Virus record (IMG/VR): IMGVR_UViG_3300017746_003569
Location: 1 to 38,877 of that record
DNA: 38,877 nucleotides
Strand: one strand, 5' to 3'
From: a virus
Shown here one piece after another: positions 25,270 through 32,368 of the stretch. Both the position numbers and the translations under genes were made by a program. Under the pieces are notes generated by a model. It was not told where the DNA came from. It was given only the letters and a program-made list of their open reading frames with translations, and ran no database searches. Numbering within the stretch: the stretch's first letter is position 1; every line of letters begins with the position of its first letter.

Positions 25270-25270
25270 A

Positions 25271-26158
25271 TTAAATTACTAGTCCTTGTTTGACCATGTC
25301 AGTAGGATGTATTTTATTAAAGTATTCATTTTGGATCCAACGTTCACCATCAAAGTCTAGCCACGGAGACCAACCTAACACAATACAAGTTCTATTTTTA
25401 ATGCTGTTGTGATAGTTAAAATTAAATCTATGTACTTTGTATGTGTTCCAATGATATGCATAACCTGGTTCAAAGTATAATTTTGTTCCTGTATCTTTAA
25501 ATTCAATAAAATAATCTTCATCAAAAACTACAGGTATCAATACCCTGGACACTATTTCATTTCGTTCATCAGTATGCCACATAAATTCTTTGTCATCTTC
25601 GCTTACACTTTTTCCGTGTTCTGCGGCTCTTATTTCTGCTATTCTTCCTTGAATGGATTTTCTTTTGAGTTTATCAAATATGGTTGTAAAGGATCTATAA
25701 TTTGTTACATCTGTGGCAACACGTAATCCTAAACAATCATCATATGTGTTAAATCCTTTTATCTGTATTTCTTCAGTTTGATTAGAATAATCATAATTTT
25801 CTAAATCTCTAACCCACTCTTTTGCATTAACATTTTTTATGGATCTTGGTTGACCTAGACCTTGTGCGTGTGTGGGTATGTTAAATTTGTAGTCAGGGTT
25901 ATAGTTTAATCCTAAACCTCCATACAATTTACTTCGACTCCAATCACTGTTTCCTCTGTGGCACATACCATACCAACCAAACTTATCGAATGCACCTGTT
26001 ACGTCTTGTTCTAATTCTTTCCAAGGTAAATCTATAGGAATTTTTACATACTCATCTTGACATTTTGGTTGTAATTCTTTGATACCAAAATGTTTACGAA
26101 TTTGTTTTTCTCTTGTTTGGTCAGTACCAAAATTTTTATCTAAAAAACTTTCTTGCAT
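25271..26158 (-). CDS. 2OG-Fe(II) hydroxylase-like protein with long N-terminal region
   Basis: A 295-residue protein. The C-terminal third has MWHTDE (H195, D197), a distal His at H236 (YAYHWN) or H243 (VHRFNF) and R256 in IKNRTCIVLGWSPWL. RVLIPVVFDEDYFIEF and TKLYFEPGYAYHW are the strands of the double-stranded beta helix. The N-terminal 170 residues are not recognised and are rich in Trp, Asn and Tyr. A TATAAATA late-type element lies 10 bases before the ATG, so the leader would be only about 5 bases and lack an SD. It is monocistronic and convergent with the plus-strand cassette carrying four related proteins. Confidence 0.68.
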   Translation of the reverse strand: MQESFLDKNFGTDQTREKQIRKHFGIKELQPKCQDEYVKIPIDLPWKELEQDVTGAFDKFGWYGMCHRGNSDWSRSKLYGGLGLNYNPDYKFNIPTHAQGLGQPRSIKNVNAKEWVRDLENYDYSNQTEEIQIKGFNTYDDCLGLRVATDVTNYRSFTTIFDKLKRKSIQGRIAEIRAAEHGKSVSEDDKEFMWHTDERNEIVSRVLIPVVFDEDYFIEFKDTGTKLYFEPGYAYHWNTYKVHRFNFNYHNSIKNRTCIVLGWSPWLDFDGERWIQNEYFNKIHPTDMVKQGLVI

Positions 26159-26168
26159 AATTTTAAAT

Positions 26169-26176
26169 TATTTATA
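26169..26176 (-). promoter_or_regulatory. T4-late-type promoter (TATAAATA), nearly leaderless
   Basis: An exact TATAAATA on the minus strand lies 10 bases from the ATG at 26158. The predicted +1 is near 26163. It overlaps one arm (TAGCGTC, 26175-26181) of a 7-bp inverted repeat whose other arm is at 26245-26251. Confidence 0.58.
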
Positions 26177-26221
26177 GCGTCATTTATGCCCTGTTTTTCT
26201 TCATGGCTATAACTTATCATG

Positions 26222-26240
26222 AGTGCCTTTCATGGGCACT
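26222..26240 (-). terminator. Hairpin AGTGCC-loop-GGCACT downstream of the tail protein gene
   Basis: A 6-bp GC-containing stem with a 7-base loop lies 34 bases past the stop of the minus-strand tail gene, in the 115-base gap before the next gene. No U tract follows on the minus strand, so it may be a weak terminator or an RNA-processing structure. Outer arms TAGCGTC and GACGCTA bracket it. The rest of this gap holds only the late-type promoter. Confidence 0.4.
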
Positions 26241-26273
26241 GTACGACGCTAATTTTTGGTTCTACGGGGTGTT

Positions 26274-27281
26274 TTATGCCATTGCCACCCAAGCAGTTCC
26301 ATCATAGAATGCTGGGTAAGGATTTGGTGTTCCGCCTTTTGCGGCAGGATCCCATGTGCTACCATCTGCTACTGCAATCATACCAGTAACTGGATTTGAT
26401 GGAGCATTGGTTTGTGGTGATAGTTTTGCAACACCATCCACATCTAATTCTGCATCTGGCTCATTTGGTGAACTACCATTAATTGCAAATTTACCTGTTT
26501 TGTAAAATTTAAAAAATTTAGCAAAACCGTGTACACCGTCATCAATTGAGAAAAACATTTGATTTGGTGTGACTGATACAAGACCAAAAAACGTTTCACC
26601 GTTTGTGTCTACTTTTGTGAATTGCAATCTTCCAACTGCATCTGTGTCACCTATTGCACCTGCGGCTTTTTGTCTTATGAATGCAACTCTTGGAAATTCA
26701 TCATCAGTTGCGTGACCAATTCTAACAAGGTTAGTTGCTGTGTCTACATTGATTTGATAAACTTCATTAAGTCCTGTGTTAGGACCTGCGTTAAAATTAA
26801 CATTGTTGATGTTTGAAATATTTGCGTTTGCACCATCAACTAATTGTGTTGAATCATCTCCAAACACTGAACCTACCACGTGACCTACAACTGAACCACT
26901 TACTGATCCTGTTATGTTTGCTGTGATTGAACCTGAAGCGGCATCAAATACAACTTGTCCTGCGGCGTTTTGTACATCACCTTTAACAGTACCTGTTACC
27001 AAGTTTGTTACAGTGATATCATCAACATAGGCATTTGCCCATCTTTCTGTGTTTGTTCCTAAATCTCTTGTGCTGTCTGTGTCAGGTGTTACGTTACCTG
27101 CAATTCCTGTGAAAGTTAATGAAGAAGCACCAACTGGACTTCCGCCAACTGTTGCACCATCACCAACAAAAAGCGGTGCAACGCCCGCCGTTGTGTAATC
27201 CGTTACATATACAAGTTCGCCCAATGCAGGAGTGATTGCTCCACGTTCTGCGTTAGTTCCTCGTCTTAACTGTAATGCCAT
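26274..27281 (-). CDS. Tail-associated structural protein (fibre/adhesin-like)
   Basis: A 335-residue protein. The N-terminus MALQLRRGTNAERGAITP followed by GELVYVTDYT and LFVGDGATVGG is a widespread phage tail-fibre module, often seen at the start of fibre and tropism proteins. The middle is beta-rich with shaft-like repeats (ITANITGSVSGSVVGHVVGS), then a mixed domain, and the end is a Pro/Gly-rich AFYDGTAWVAMA typical of fibre proteins. No catalytic motif is present. AGGAG is 9 bases before the ATG and two late-type elements lie just upstream. It is apart from the main tail cluster and on the opposite strand, on the far side of the accessory island. Confidence 0.75.
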   Translation of the reverse strand: MALQLRRGTNAERGAITPALGELVYVTDYTTAGVAPLFVGDGATVGGSPVGASSLTFTGIAGNVTPDTDSTRDLGTNTERWANAYVDDITVTNLVTGTVKGDVQNAAGQVVFDAASGSITANITGSVSGSVVGHVVGSVFGDDSTQLVDGANANISNINNVNFNAGPNTGLNEVYQINVDTATNLVRIGHATDDEFPRVAFIRQKAAGAIGDTDAVGRLQFTKVDTNGETFFGLVSVTPNQMFFSIDDGVHGFAKFFKFYKTGKFAINGSSPNEPDAELDVDGVAKLSPQTNAPSNPVTGMIAVADGSTWDPAAKGGTPNPYPAFYDGTAWVAMA

Positions 27282-27303
27282 TTAAATATGCTCCTAGTAC
27301 GTT

Positions 27304-27311
27304 TATTTATT
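27304..27311 (-). promoter_or_regulatory. T4-late-type promoter of the tail-associated gene (AATAAATA; second copy at 27314-27321)
   Basis: Two tandem AATAAATA elements stand on the minus strand ahead of the tail gene. From the nearer one the leader would be about 17 bases and keep a full AGGAG (27291-27295), unlike the leaderless cases in the island. The farther copy overlaps the stop of the upstream gene. Confidence 0.5.
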
Positions 27312-27316
27312 CGTAT

Positions 27317-27652
27317 TTATTTGTTCTTCTTAATAAACTTTTTAGTTCTTGTGCTGATATCTGCTTTTACCTTGCTTACATCCAGCCTAAAATCCACGTT
27401 TTTGATGGCATCTTTGTAGTGTACAAACATTTCGTTGATTGTAGCCTCTAATTCCTTAGATGAAACGTTTTTACGGCTGGGTTTCATGCGTACTTCCCAT
27501 TTTTTACCGTCTTTAAAAGTTACATTAATGCTCTTAAGATATTGGACAGGTATAGCCGAAACTTCTACATCTCCGAATATTTCGGGCCATTCTCTTACTA
27601 CCTGTTTAGGCAATTTGCCTTTGCTAAAACGTACCACAGCGACAGTTTCCAC
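27317..27652 (-). CDS. Conserved small phage protein, 111 residues
   Basis: Not recognised. A basic, soluble protein: a beta-rich first half (VRFSKGKLPKQVV, VEVSAIPVQYLKSINVTFKDG, KKWEVRMKPS) followed by a helical Lys-rich C-terminus ending KKFIKKNK. The best start seen is GTG at 27652, 4 bases after the upstream stop; no ATG is available in that region and no strong SD is visible. It lies between the tail-associated gene and two other small genes on the minus strand. The basic C-terminus could bind nucleic acid, but this is speculation. Confidence 0.6.
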   Translation of the reverse strand: METVAVVRFSKGKLPKQVVREWPEIFGDVEVSAIPVQYLKSINVTFKDGKKWEVRMKPSRKNVSSKELEATINEMFVHYKDAIKNVDFRLDVSKVKADISTRTKKFIKKNK

Positions 27653-27656
27653 AATC

Positions 27657-28217
27657 TTAAGACTTTTTCTTACTTGGGTCTAAGTCTTCCGCATCCTTCC
27701 TCAATTTTGCGGCTTCCTTGTACAGTCTATCTGCATCGCTTCTCATTTTACCAGCAATCTGTTCATCTGTTAAAACTTTGCTGTCTTGAGGTTTTACACC
27801 TTCAGGCATTTTTGGCAATTTAGCGCCATCGGCTTTAACAGCCAAGTCATCAATTGATATGCCTCTTTGTTGAGCAATTACTTTATTCAAATCACTTAAT
27901 TGAATAATAGACTGAGGATTTTGTACCATCTCGATTTCTTCAGTTGAAATCTTTTCTAAATTTCCTGCTTTAAAAAATTTAGGTAAAGCATTTGTTCCTG
28001 ATGGCAACGGGTTTCTTTCCATTGCTTGATACAATTCATTAGAAGATTGTCCTTCATTAGATTCAATTATTCTCATTAAACCGTCATGGTCTCCTTCTTC
28101 TAATTTTGCAGTTCTTATTACAAGAGCGTGTTTACTGTCTCCTGGAATAGTTCGGTAGACCACTGCAACTTTTTCATTAGTGCCTTTGATTCTACCTACG
28201 TGTTTCATGTCGGCCAT
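27657..28217 (-). CDS. Conserved phage protein, 186 residues
   Basis: Not recognised. MADMKHVGRIKGTNEKVAVVYRTIPGDSKHALVIRTAKL forms a beta-rich N-terminal domain; the C-terminus (residues about 140-186) is charged and coiled-coil-like with DEQIAGKMRSDADRLYKEAA. The pattern, including the linker PKMPEGVKPQDSK, resembles conserved proteins of marine T4-like phages, possibly structural or assembly-related. The ATG shares TAATG with the stop of the upstream gene. No catalytic motif or membrane segment is visible. Confidence 0.65.
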   Translation of the reverse strand: MADMKHVGRIKGTNEKVAVVYRTIPGDSKHALVIRTAKLEEGDHDGLMRIIESNEGQSSNELYQAMERNPLPSGTNALPKFFKAGNLEKISTEEIEMVQNPQSIIQLSDLNKVIAQQRGISIDDLAVKADGAKLPKMPEGVKPQDSKVLTDEQIAGKMRSDADRLYKEAAKLRKDAEDLDPSKKKS

Positions 28218-28519
28218 TATTTTGCCTCCTTATTACTTGCATCTTTGATTGTTGTCGCAGGTGCAGTTTCAGTTTTTTTACCAGCGGCATCTTTTTGTTG
28301 TGATTCAACAATTTTTAAAAATGCTTCTAGTTTATTGTAAGTTGCCCCAACAGCCTGCATTTCATTTGCCTTGAATGCACCTCTTGTTGACGCCACATCA
28401 ATAATTGATCTAATGACTCCCAAATCTTGAACAGTTAAGTCTGCCGCTGGTGCTTGAGCGCCAGCAGGTGCTTGACCTACCTGTGCTTGTTGTGGAGCAT
28501 TTTTTGTTTCTTCTGTCAT
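28217..28519 (-). CDS. Conserved small phage protein, Ala/Gln-rich N-terminus
   Basis: Not recognised. A 100-residue acidic protein: a low-complexity Ala/Pro/Gln N-terminus (PQQAQVGQAPAGAQAPAA), then a compact helical core (LTVQDLGVIRSIIDVASTRG, ANEMQAVGATYNKLEAFLKI) and a polar tail. The helical core looks like a small conserved family in marine T4-like phages. AAAGGAG stands 8 bases before the ATG. It is translationally linked to the next gene by TAATG. The 52-base gap upstream of it shows no convincing promoter. Confidence 0.65.
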   Translation of the reverse strand: MTEETKNAPQQAQVGQAPAGAQAPAADLTVQDLGVIRSIIDVASTRGAFKANEMQAVGATYNKLEAFLKIVESQQKDAAGKKTETAPATTIKDASNKEAK

Positions 28520-28571
28520 ATCGATATGTCTCCTTTATTATTTTTAGACTTTGTTATAACTGAAATATTTA

Positions 28572-28856
28572 CTATTGATGAATGAATGGACAGCTCAAAT
28601 TGAATATGGACATTTCTTTTGGTGCTTCAAACCCTACCAAAAAAATATATTGAAACTTGGCTTCGCCGTCAAGCACGAGATGTCTACCAAAATAGTATCG
28701 ACTTTTTAGATTTTGTTCTATCCACTTTACAACCTGCTCTCCTAATTCATCGGATTCAAAGTTGTATTTTTCACAGTTCAAGTTTTTTGGTTTCTTTTTA
28801 AACCTTCTTACATTGAAATAATTTAGTGGATTGGGTGTGTTTGTTTTTTGTAGCAT
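28572..28856 (-). CDS. Hypothetical small basic protein, 94 residues
   Basis: Not recognised. A basic first third (YFNVRRFKKKPKNLNCEKY) is followed by VVKWIEQNLKSRYYFGRHLVL and a hydrophobic beta-strand QYIFLVGFEAPKE; no motif is clear. The ATG shares its A with the TAA of the metallopeptidase/VWA gene, so it is probably translated by coupling and may serve with the MoxR/VWA pair. That link is inferred from position only. Confidence 0.55.
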   Translation of the reverse strand: MLQKTNTPNPLNYFNVRRFKKKPKNLNCEKYNFESDELGEQVVKWIEQNLKSRYYFGRHLVLDGEAKFQYIFLVGFEAPKEMSIFNLSCPFIHQ

Positions 28857-30106
28857 TAATCTTCGTATCTTACTGTGACGCCGAATGGTGCTTCAACGTT
28901 TTTATCGTGATGTTCATGCACCACAAACACAGTATCACAGTACTCTGAATCTCCCCAGGTATCCCAAGTATAACCATCTGTAAACATGATAAACTTTTTA
29001 GGTTCAATGCCATGTTCTTTCATATACTCCCAGTTTGCCATAAAGTCTGTTCCGCCACCGCCTTCAATATTGTATTCTGTAAGACTGTCGTCATGCGGCG
29101 TAAAATCTTGTTCGTTGTGAACCTCGGTGTCAAAGCACCAAATTTTAATATTGTAATCTGCATACTGTGACATTATGTTTTGTATTTCACCTAAGAATAT
29201 TTTAACTTGTTCATCTCTAATAGAACCTGAAGTGTCTATGGCAACACACACATCAATTGTTTCATCGTGTTTTGTACCAGGAAGTATAGCACCAGAGTGC
29301 CATGCTTTTCTGCTAGGTCTTGTAAATGTGTAGTCGTTCTTAATAACACTTTGAATCTGTGTTTGTAGCACTTCTCTCCAATTCATTTTTGGCTCTGTAA
29401 ACTGCTTTATTACTCTTTCAATTTCTTTAGGAAGATTGCCTGCTCCGGCAGTTTGTGCCGCCTGCAACATAGAGTCTTTTATTTCATCTTTAATTGATTC
29501 TAATTCTTCTTTAGAGTATGTAGGTTGTTTACTGCCTTTATCATCTTTATCTTTTTTATCTCCACCACCTGGCGTGTTTCCTTTTTCCCAATCAATGTGT
29601 TCATCTAAAAGTTTTCCAAGTTTGTCCATCTGCTCTTTACCTTTTTTGTAGATGTCATCATACACTGCTTCTGAAGTCCAACCATCATATTTCCAATCTT
29701 GGAATATTTGTATGTCCTTTGGTTTTTCACCAATATTATCTCTCACAAGAGTATTGTTCACAATGTAATCACAGGCAATGTTATGCAGTTGTGGATCTCT
29801 ATCTTCTCTTCTAGTCATGTGATCAAATACACAATGAAGTATTTCATGTGCAATTACAAATTCTATTTCTTTGTTTGAAAGTTTGCTGAAGAACTCTACA
29901 TTGTAAAACAAGTTTCTGCCGTCAGTTGCCGCAGTTGGGCACCATTCATCACATTCTTGTATTTGTAATCTAGTAGCCATGTTACCAAAGAATGGATGTC
30001 TTAACAACAATCCTACTCTTGCAACAACAATTTTATCTATTACTTCTGCTTTAAGTATTTTGTACTCTTCTGGTGTAATTTTTGTTTTTTCTATTGTGTC
30101 CATCAT
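28856..30106 (-). CDS. Zinc-metallopeptidase-like / VWA domain protein, partner of MoxR-type ATPase
   Basis: A 416-residue two-domain protein. The N-terminal domain has HEILH (H87, E88, H91) in a putative metallopeptidase-like context, with D112 in ACDYIVNN. A charged Gly/Lys linker spans about residues 170-200. The C-terminal domain is VWA-like with a complete MIDAS: DTSGS (D291, S293, S295), T353 in GGGGTDF and D377 in FTDG. Homologues pair with MoxR-type AAA ATPases in bacteria and phages; the AAA gene is the next gene upstream. It has its own consensus sigma-70 promoter whose -10 lies almost on the ATG. The target complex is unknown. Confidence 0.82.
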   Translation of the reverse strand: MMDTIEKTKITPEEYKILKAEVIDKIVVARVGLLLRHPFFGNMATRLQIQECDEWCPTAATDGRNLFYNVEFFSKLSNKEIEFVIAHEILHCVFDHMTRREDRDPQLHNIACDYIVNNTLVRDNIGEKPKDIQIFQDWKYDGWTSEAVYDDIYKKGKEQMDKLGKLLDEHIDWEKGNTPGGGDKKDKDDKGSKQPTYSKEELESIKDEIKDSMLQAAQTAGAGNLPKEIERVIKQFTEPKMNWREVLQTQIQSVIKNDYTFTRPSRKAWHSGAILPGTKHDETIDVCVAIDTSGSIRDEQVKIFLGEIQNIMSQYADYNIKIWCFDTEVHNEQDFTPHDDSLTEYNIEGGGGTDFMANWEYMKEHGIEPKKFIMFTDGYTWDTWGDSEYCDTVFVVHEHHDKNVEAPFGVTVRYED

Positions 30107-30111
30107 ATTAT

Positions 30112-30140
30112 ATTATACATTTTTTTGGTATTATAGTCAA
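30112..30140 (-). promoter_or_regulatory. Consensus sigma-70 promoter of the VWA gene, nearly leaderless
   Basis: On the minus strand TTGACT (30140-30135), a 17-base spacer and TATAAT (30117-30112) precede an overlapping second TATAAT (30112-30107). From the first -10 the +1 falls at about 30105, on the ATGATG start. It is the same TTGACT-17-TATAAT layout as the promoter at 8028. Confidence 0.7.
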
Positions 30141-30152
30141 CCTGTTTTTGGT

Positions 30153-30178
30153 ATAGGGCACCGTTAAAAGTGCCCTAT
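30153..30178 (-). terminator. 9-bp hairpin between the AAA ATPase and VWA genes
   Basis: ATAGGGCAC and GTGCCCTAT form a perfect 9-bp stem with an 8-base loop, 11 bases after the ATPase stop and directly before the VWA promoter. No U tract follows in the minus direction. It could be a terminator or a stabilising 3' end that separates the two units. Confidence 0.5.
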
Positions 30179-30189
30179 TGTCAGCACTT

Positions 30190-31290
30190 TTATTTGATTG
30201 ATTGAGCGGCAGTGACATACTTGCCATATTTTTCGTGGAACTCATCAAAACACTTGACTTTATCAGGATCAATCGGTAATTGATACTGCGTTAGAGCAAG
30301 TTTAATACCCATTACAACAAGTTCGGTATCAAAGTTGTCCATCATAAATCTAAGAAACCTATTGACCTTTTCGTCAAATTTCTTATCTTTCTTGTCACAA
30401 GCATCTTTAAGTTCATAACATAAAGAAACCGTAAGCGAGTACATAGCACTTATTTCTTTCGATTTCAATGTGTCCACTTTACCATCTAAAATCTCAGATG
30501 GATTTGGCAACTTACTTGCCACTTTTCTGTGAGCCATGAACTTAACTGCAAGTCCTTCACCCACTGCACCACTGACCATATCAGTCGTTGTGCTTTCATC
30601 CAATTCATCTGTTAGTAATTGACTAACAAATGACCAACTTCTCGGAGTCGCAAACGAACGACTAGGTGACTTTGGATCAAAGTCGTATAAGTCCTTCTTG
30701 CTGAAAGTCAAATATCCTAAAACATCTTTATGGATGCTTTTGTCAACTGCCCATTCAAACCAGTCATCGAACTCAACTTTCATCTCCAAGTGAATGAATC
30801 TATTTGCCAACGGAGCAGGCATTCTGTAAACAACACCTTTGTCTGCCTCTCTATTACCTGCCGCAATAATAACAACATTGTCTGGTAGGCTGTATGTACC
30901 AATTCTTCTGTTTAGGATTAATTGATATGCCGCCGCTTGTACACTTGGTGCCGCGGAATTCATTTCATCTAAAAACAAAATGATACATTTATGTTTCTTG
31001 GCTAATTTCTGATCTGGAAGTTCTGAAGGTTGAGCCCAATCCATTGTATTCTCTTTTGAATTGAAATATGGAATACCTTTAATATCTGTTGGCTCCCATA
31101 AACTTAACCTAATATCAATAGTATGAGCATCCATACTATCTCCAATTTGGTGAATGATTTCTGATTTACCAATCCCAGGGCCTCCCCATAAAAAGATTGG
31201 TCTTTTAATTTTTAGTGCGTGTAAAATACTAGCCTTTGCCTTGTTTGGGCTAACTTGTCTAGTACCTATTGTGTCTTGTGCTTTTGGCAT
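30190..31290 (-). CDS. MoxR-type AAA+ ATPase
   Basis: A 366-residue single-domain AAA+ ATPase of MoxR/CbbQ/CobS type. Walker A is GGPGIGKS (36-43), Walker B ILFLDE (104-109), sensor 1 AAGNRE (N146) and a likely arginine finger is R164 in PLANRF. WEPTDIKGIP (65-74) is the DxxG-type loop usual in this group. The family forms hexameric rings that remodel client proteins with a VWA partner, which is encoded just downstream. AGGAG and a separate promoter (TTGACA-17-TATTAT) serve it, unlike the leaderless VWA gene. A cobaltochelatase CobS role is not supported, because no cobalamin genes are visible. Confidence 0.87.
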   Translation of the reverse strand: MPKAQDTIGTRQVSPNKAKASILHALKIKRPIFLWGGPGIGKSEIIHQIGDSMDAHTIDIRLSLWEPTDIKGIPYFNSKENTMDWAQPSELPDQKLAKKHKCIILFLDEMNSAAPSVQAAAYQLILNRRIGTYSLPDNVVIIAAGNREADKGVVYRMPAPLANRFIHLEMKVEFDDWFEWAVDKSIHKDVLGYLTFSKKDLYDFDPKSPSRSFATPRSWSFVSQLLTDELDESTTTDMVSGAVGEGLAVKFMAHRKVASKLPNPSEILDGKVDTLKSKEISAMYSLTVSLCYELKDACDKKDKKFDEKVNRFLRFMMDNFDTELVVMGIKLALTQYQLPIDPDKVKCFDEFHEKYGKYVTAAQSIK

Positions 31291-31327
31291 ATGTTTGTAC
31301 TCCTATATTAACTTGTTGTATAGTATT

Positions 31328-31356
31328 ATAATATATTCATGTACCAAAAATGTCAA
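31328..31356 (-). promoter_or_regulatory. Sigma-70-like promoter of the MoxR-type ATPase gene
   Basis: On the minus strand TTGACA (31356-31351) is followed after 17 bases by TATTAT (31333-31328), with a perfect TATAAT three bases further on (20-base spacing). The leader of about 30 bases contains a TAGGAG SD. The rest of the 123-base gap upstream holds no other clear element. Confidence 0.6.
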
Positions 31357-31413
31357 CCAGAAATAATGACTTAAAACGTCAAGGTTTATGCGGGTGATTT
31401 GACCTGTGGATAA

Positions 31414-31797
31414 CTATTCTTCAGTTTCTAGTCTTGAAATTGCTTTATTGAGACCGTATTTTCTAATATCTCCAGAAAATAACATCAATTCCATTGCTTT
31501 TCTTTCGTTGGTAACAACAATACCATCTTCTGCTAATAGATATGGACAATTAATATATTTGTCTAAAAATATAATCACTTGAGTTGTAAGGGTAAAATCT
31601 ACAGGAAAAGGAACTTCGTAAACTTGTATTTCTAATCTTTCAGTTATAAATGTAAACCCTTCATCGGTTAACCTCAACCCTCCTGAACGTCTAGTGTTTT
31701 TCCACCAAATAGGCATGTATTCTTTCATGGTATTTTCACCCAACGAAATATTTGCTTGTTTTAGGAAAACTTTTGTGTAGGCTTCTTTAGAAATCAT
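31414..31797 (-). CDS. Conserved phage protein, 127 residues
   Basis: Function not recognised, but the pattern MPIWWKNTRRSGGLRLTDEG, then FTLTTQVIIFLDKYINCPYLL, and ending MLFSGDIRKYGLNKAISRL looks like a well-conserved protein of T4-like marine phages. There is no membrane segment or catalytic motif; a small winged-helix-like layout (RLTDEGFTF) is possible but unproven. ATGA overlap with the upstream gene implies coupled translation. It is the last gene of a short unit started by the GATAAATA element at 32094. Confidence 0.65.
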   Translation of the reverse strand: MISKEAYTKVFLKQANISLGENTMKEYMPIWWKNTRRSGGLRLTDEGFTFITERLEIQVYEVPFPVDFTLTTQVIIFLDKYINCPYLLAEDGIVVTNERKAMELMLFSGDIRKYGLNKAISRLETEE

Positions 31798-32084
31798 TTT
31801 TCACTGACAGTTTCACCTTGGGTCAATTTGACCACTGTGAATTCTTCAGTGTTGAACATAGTGTTCAATTTCTTCGCAAGATTGAATGCGTGTCCAGGAT
31901 TTGAAAATGAGACCTTTTTGTATTTTGGTCCTGGATAATTGTTCAATAGATTAGATGACTTCAAATTGAAGGGATTGTTTTTGTAGAAAACTGCCCAAAT
32001 GGCTTCAGCCGCCAAAACTTGCTCTGATTTATAGTCGCTTTTATTGACGTTTTCTAATAATATTGTTGGTTTAGGTCTACTCAT
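31794..32084 (-). CDS. Conserved small phage protein, 96 residues (MSRPKPTILLE type)
   Basis: A 96-residue protein with the characteristic series MSRPKPTILLENVN, SEQVLAAEAIWAVFYKNNPFNL, YPGPKYKKVSFSNPGHAFNLA, which I recognise as a conserved hypothetical family of T4-like cyanophages and related marine phages. Its function is unknown. The His/Asn/Pro-rich centre has no known active-site pattern. It is the first gene behind a late-type GATAAATA element, with a predicted leader of about 4 bases and no SD, and overlaps the next gene by ATGA. Confidence 0.7.
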   Translation of the reverse strand: MSRPKPTILLENVNKSDYKSEQVLAAEAIWAVFYKNNPFNLKSSNLLNNYPGPKYKKVSFSNPGHAFNLAKKLNTMFNTEEFTVVKLTQGETVSEK

Positions 32085-32093
32085 AATATGTAA

Positions 32094-32101
32094 TATTTAT
32101 C
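32094..32101 (-). promoter_or_regulatory. T4-late-type promoter element (GATAAATA), nearly leaderless
   Basis: GATAAATA on the minus strand is 9 bases before the ATG at 32084; the predicted +1 is near 32088. A lone TATAAT (32116-32111) also lies in the 50-base gap but lacks a -35 partner. Confidence 0.45.
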
Positions 32102-32134
32102 CAATTTTGGATTATATTATGCGTAGTTAATAGA

Positions 32135-32368
32135 TTATAGACTTCCGCCGTCTACTTTAACTTCAATATCTGATTGATTATCTGCTTTTGCAATGATGTT
32201 TTCGTAGTTACCAGCCAATCGTGCCAACACTGTGCCAAGGCTATATGCAACTTCTTTGGCATTTGCTATGTCCAAAGTAACCTGCTTCTGTTGTGAACTG
32301 TCTGCATTTTTAATCTGTTGTAGCAGTCTTTCAATGGGTGCAGTGTTAATAGGTGCTTTTGTTTGCAT
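32135..32368 (-). CDS. Conserved small phage protein, 77 residues
   Basis: Not recognised. A helical, soluble protein (PIERLLQQIKNADSSQQKQV, AKEVAYSLGTVLARLAG) ending in a polar acidic tail. The Gln/Ala-rich helices suggest a coiled coil or an assembly factor. AGGAG lies 8 bases before the ATG, which sits 23 bases inside the end of the upstream gene. Probably a small phage-specific regulator or assembly protein; no direct evidence. Confidence 0.6.
   Translation of the reverse strand: MQTKAPINTAPIERLLQQIKNADSSQQKQVTLDIANAKEVAYSLGTVLARLAGNYENIIAKADNQSDIEVKVDGGSL

Noticed and set aside
30190-31290. Cobaltochelatase CobS identity for the AAA ATPase
   Set aside because: The MoxR/CobS fold is similar, but no CobN or other cobalamin genes are visible and the partner is a VWA/metallopeptidase protein, so the broader MoxR-type label is safer.
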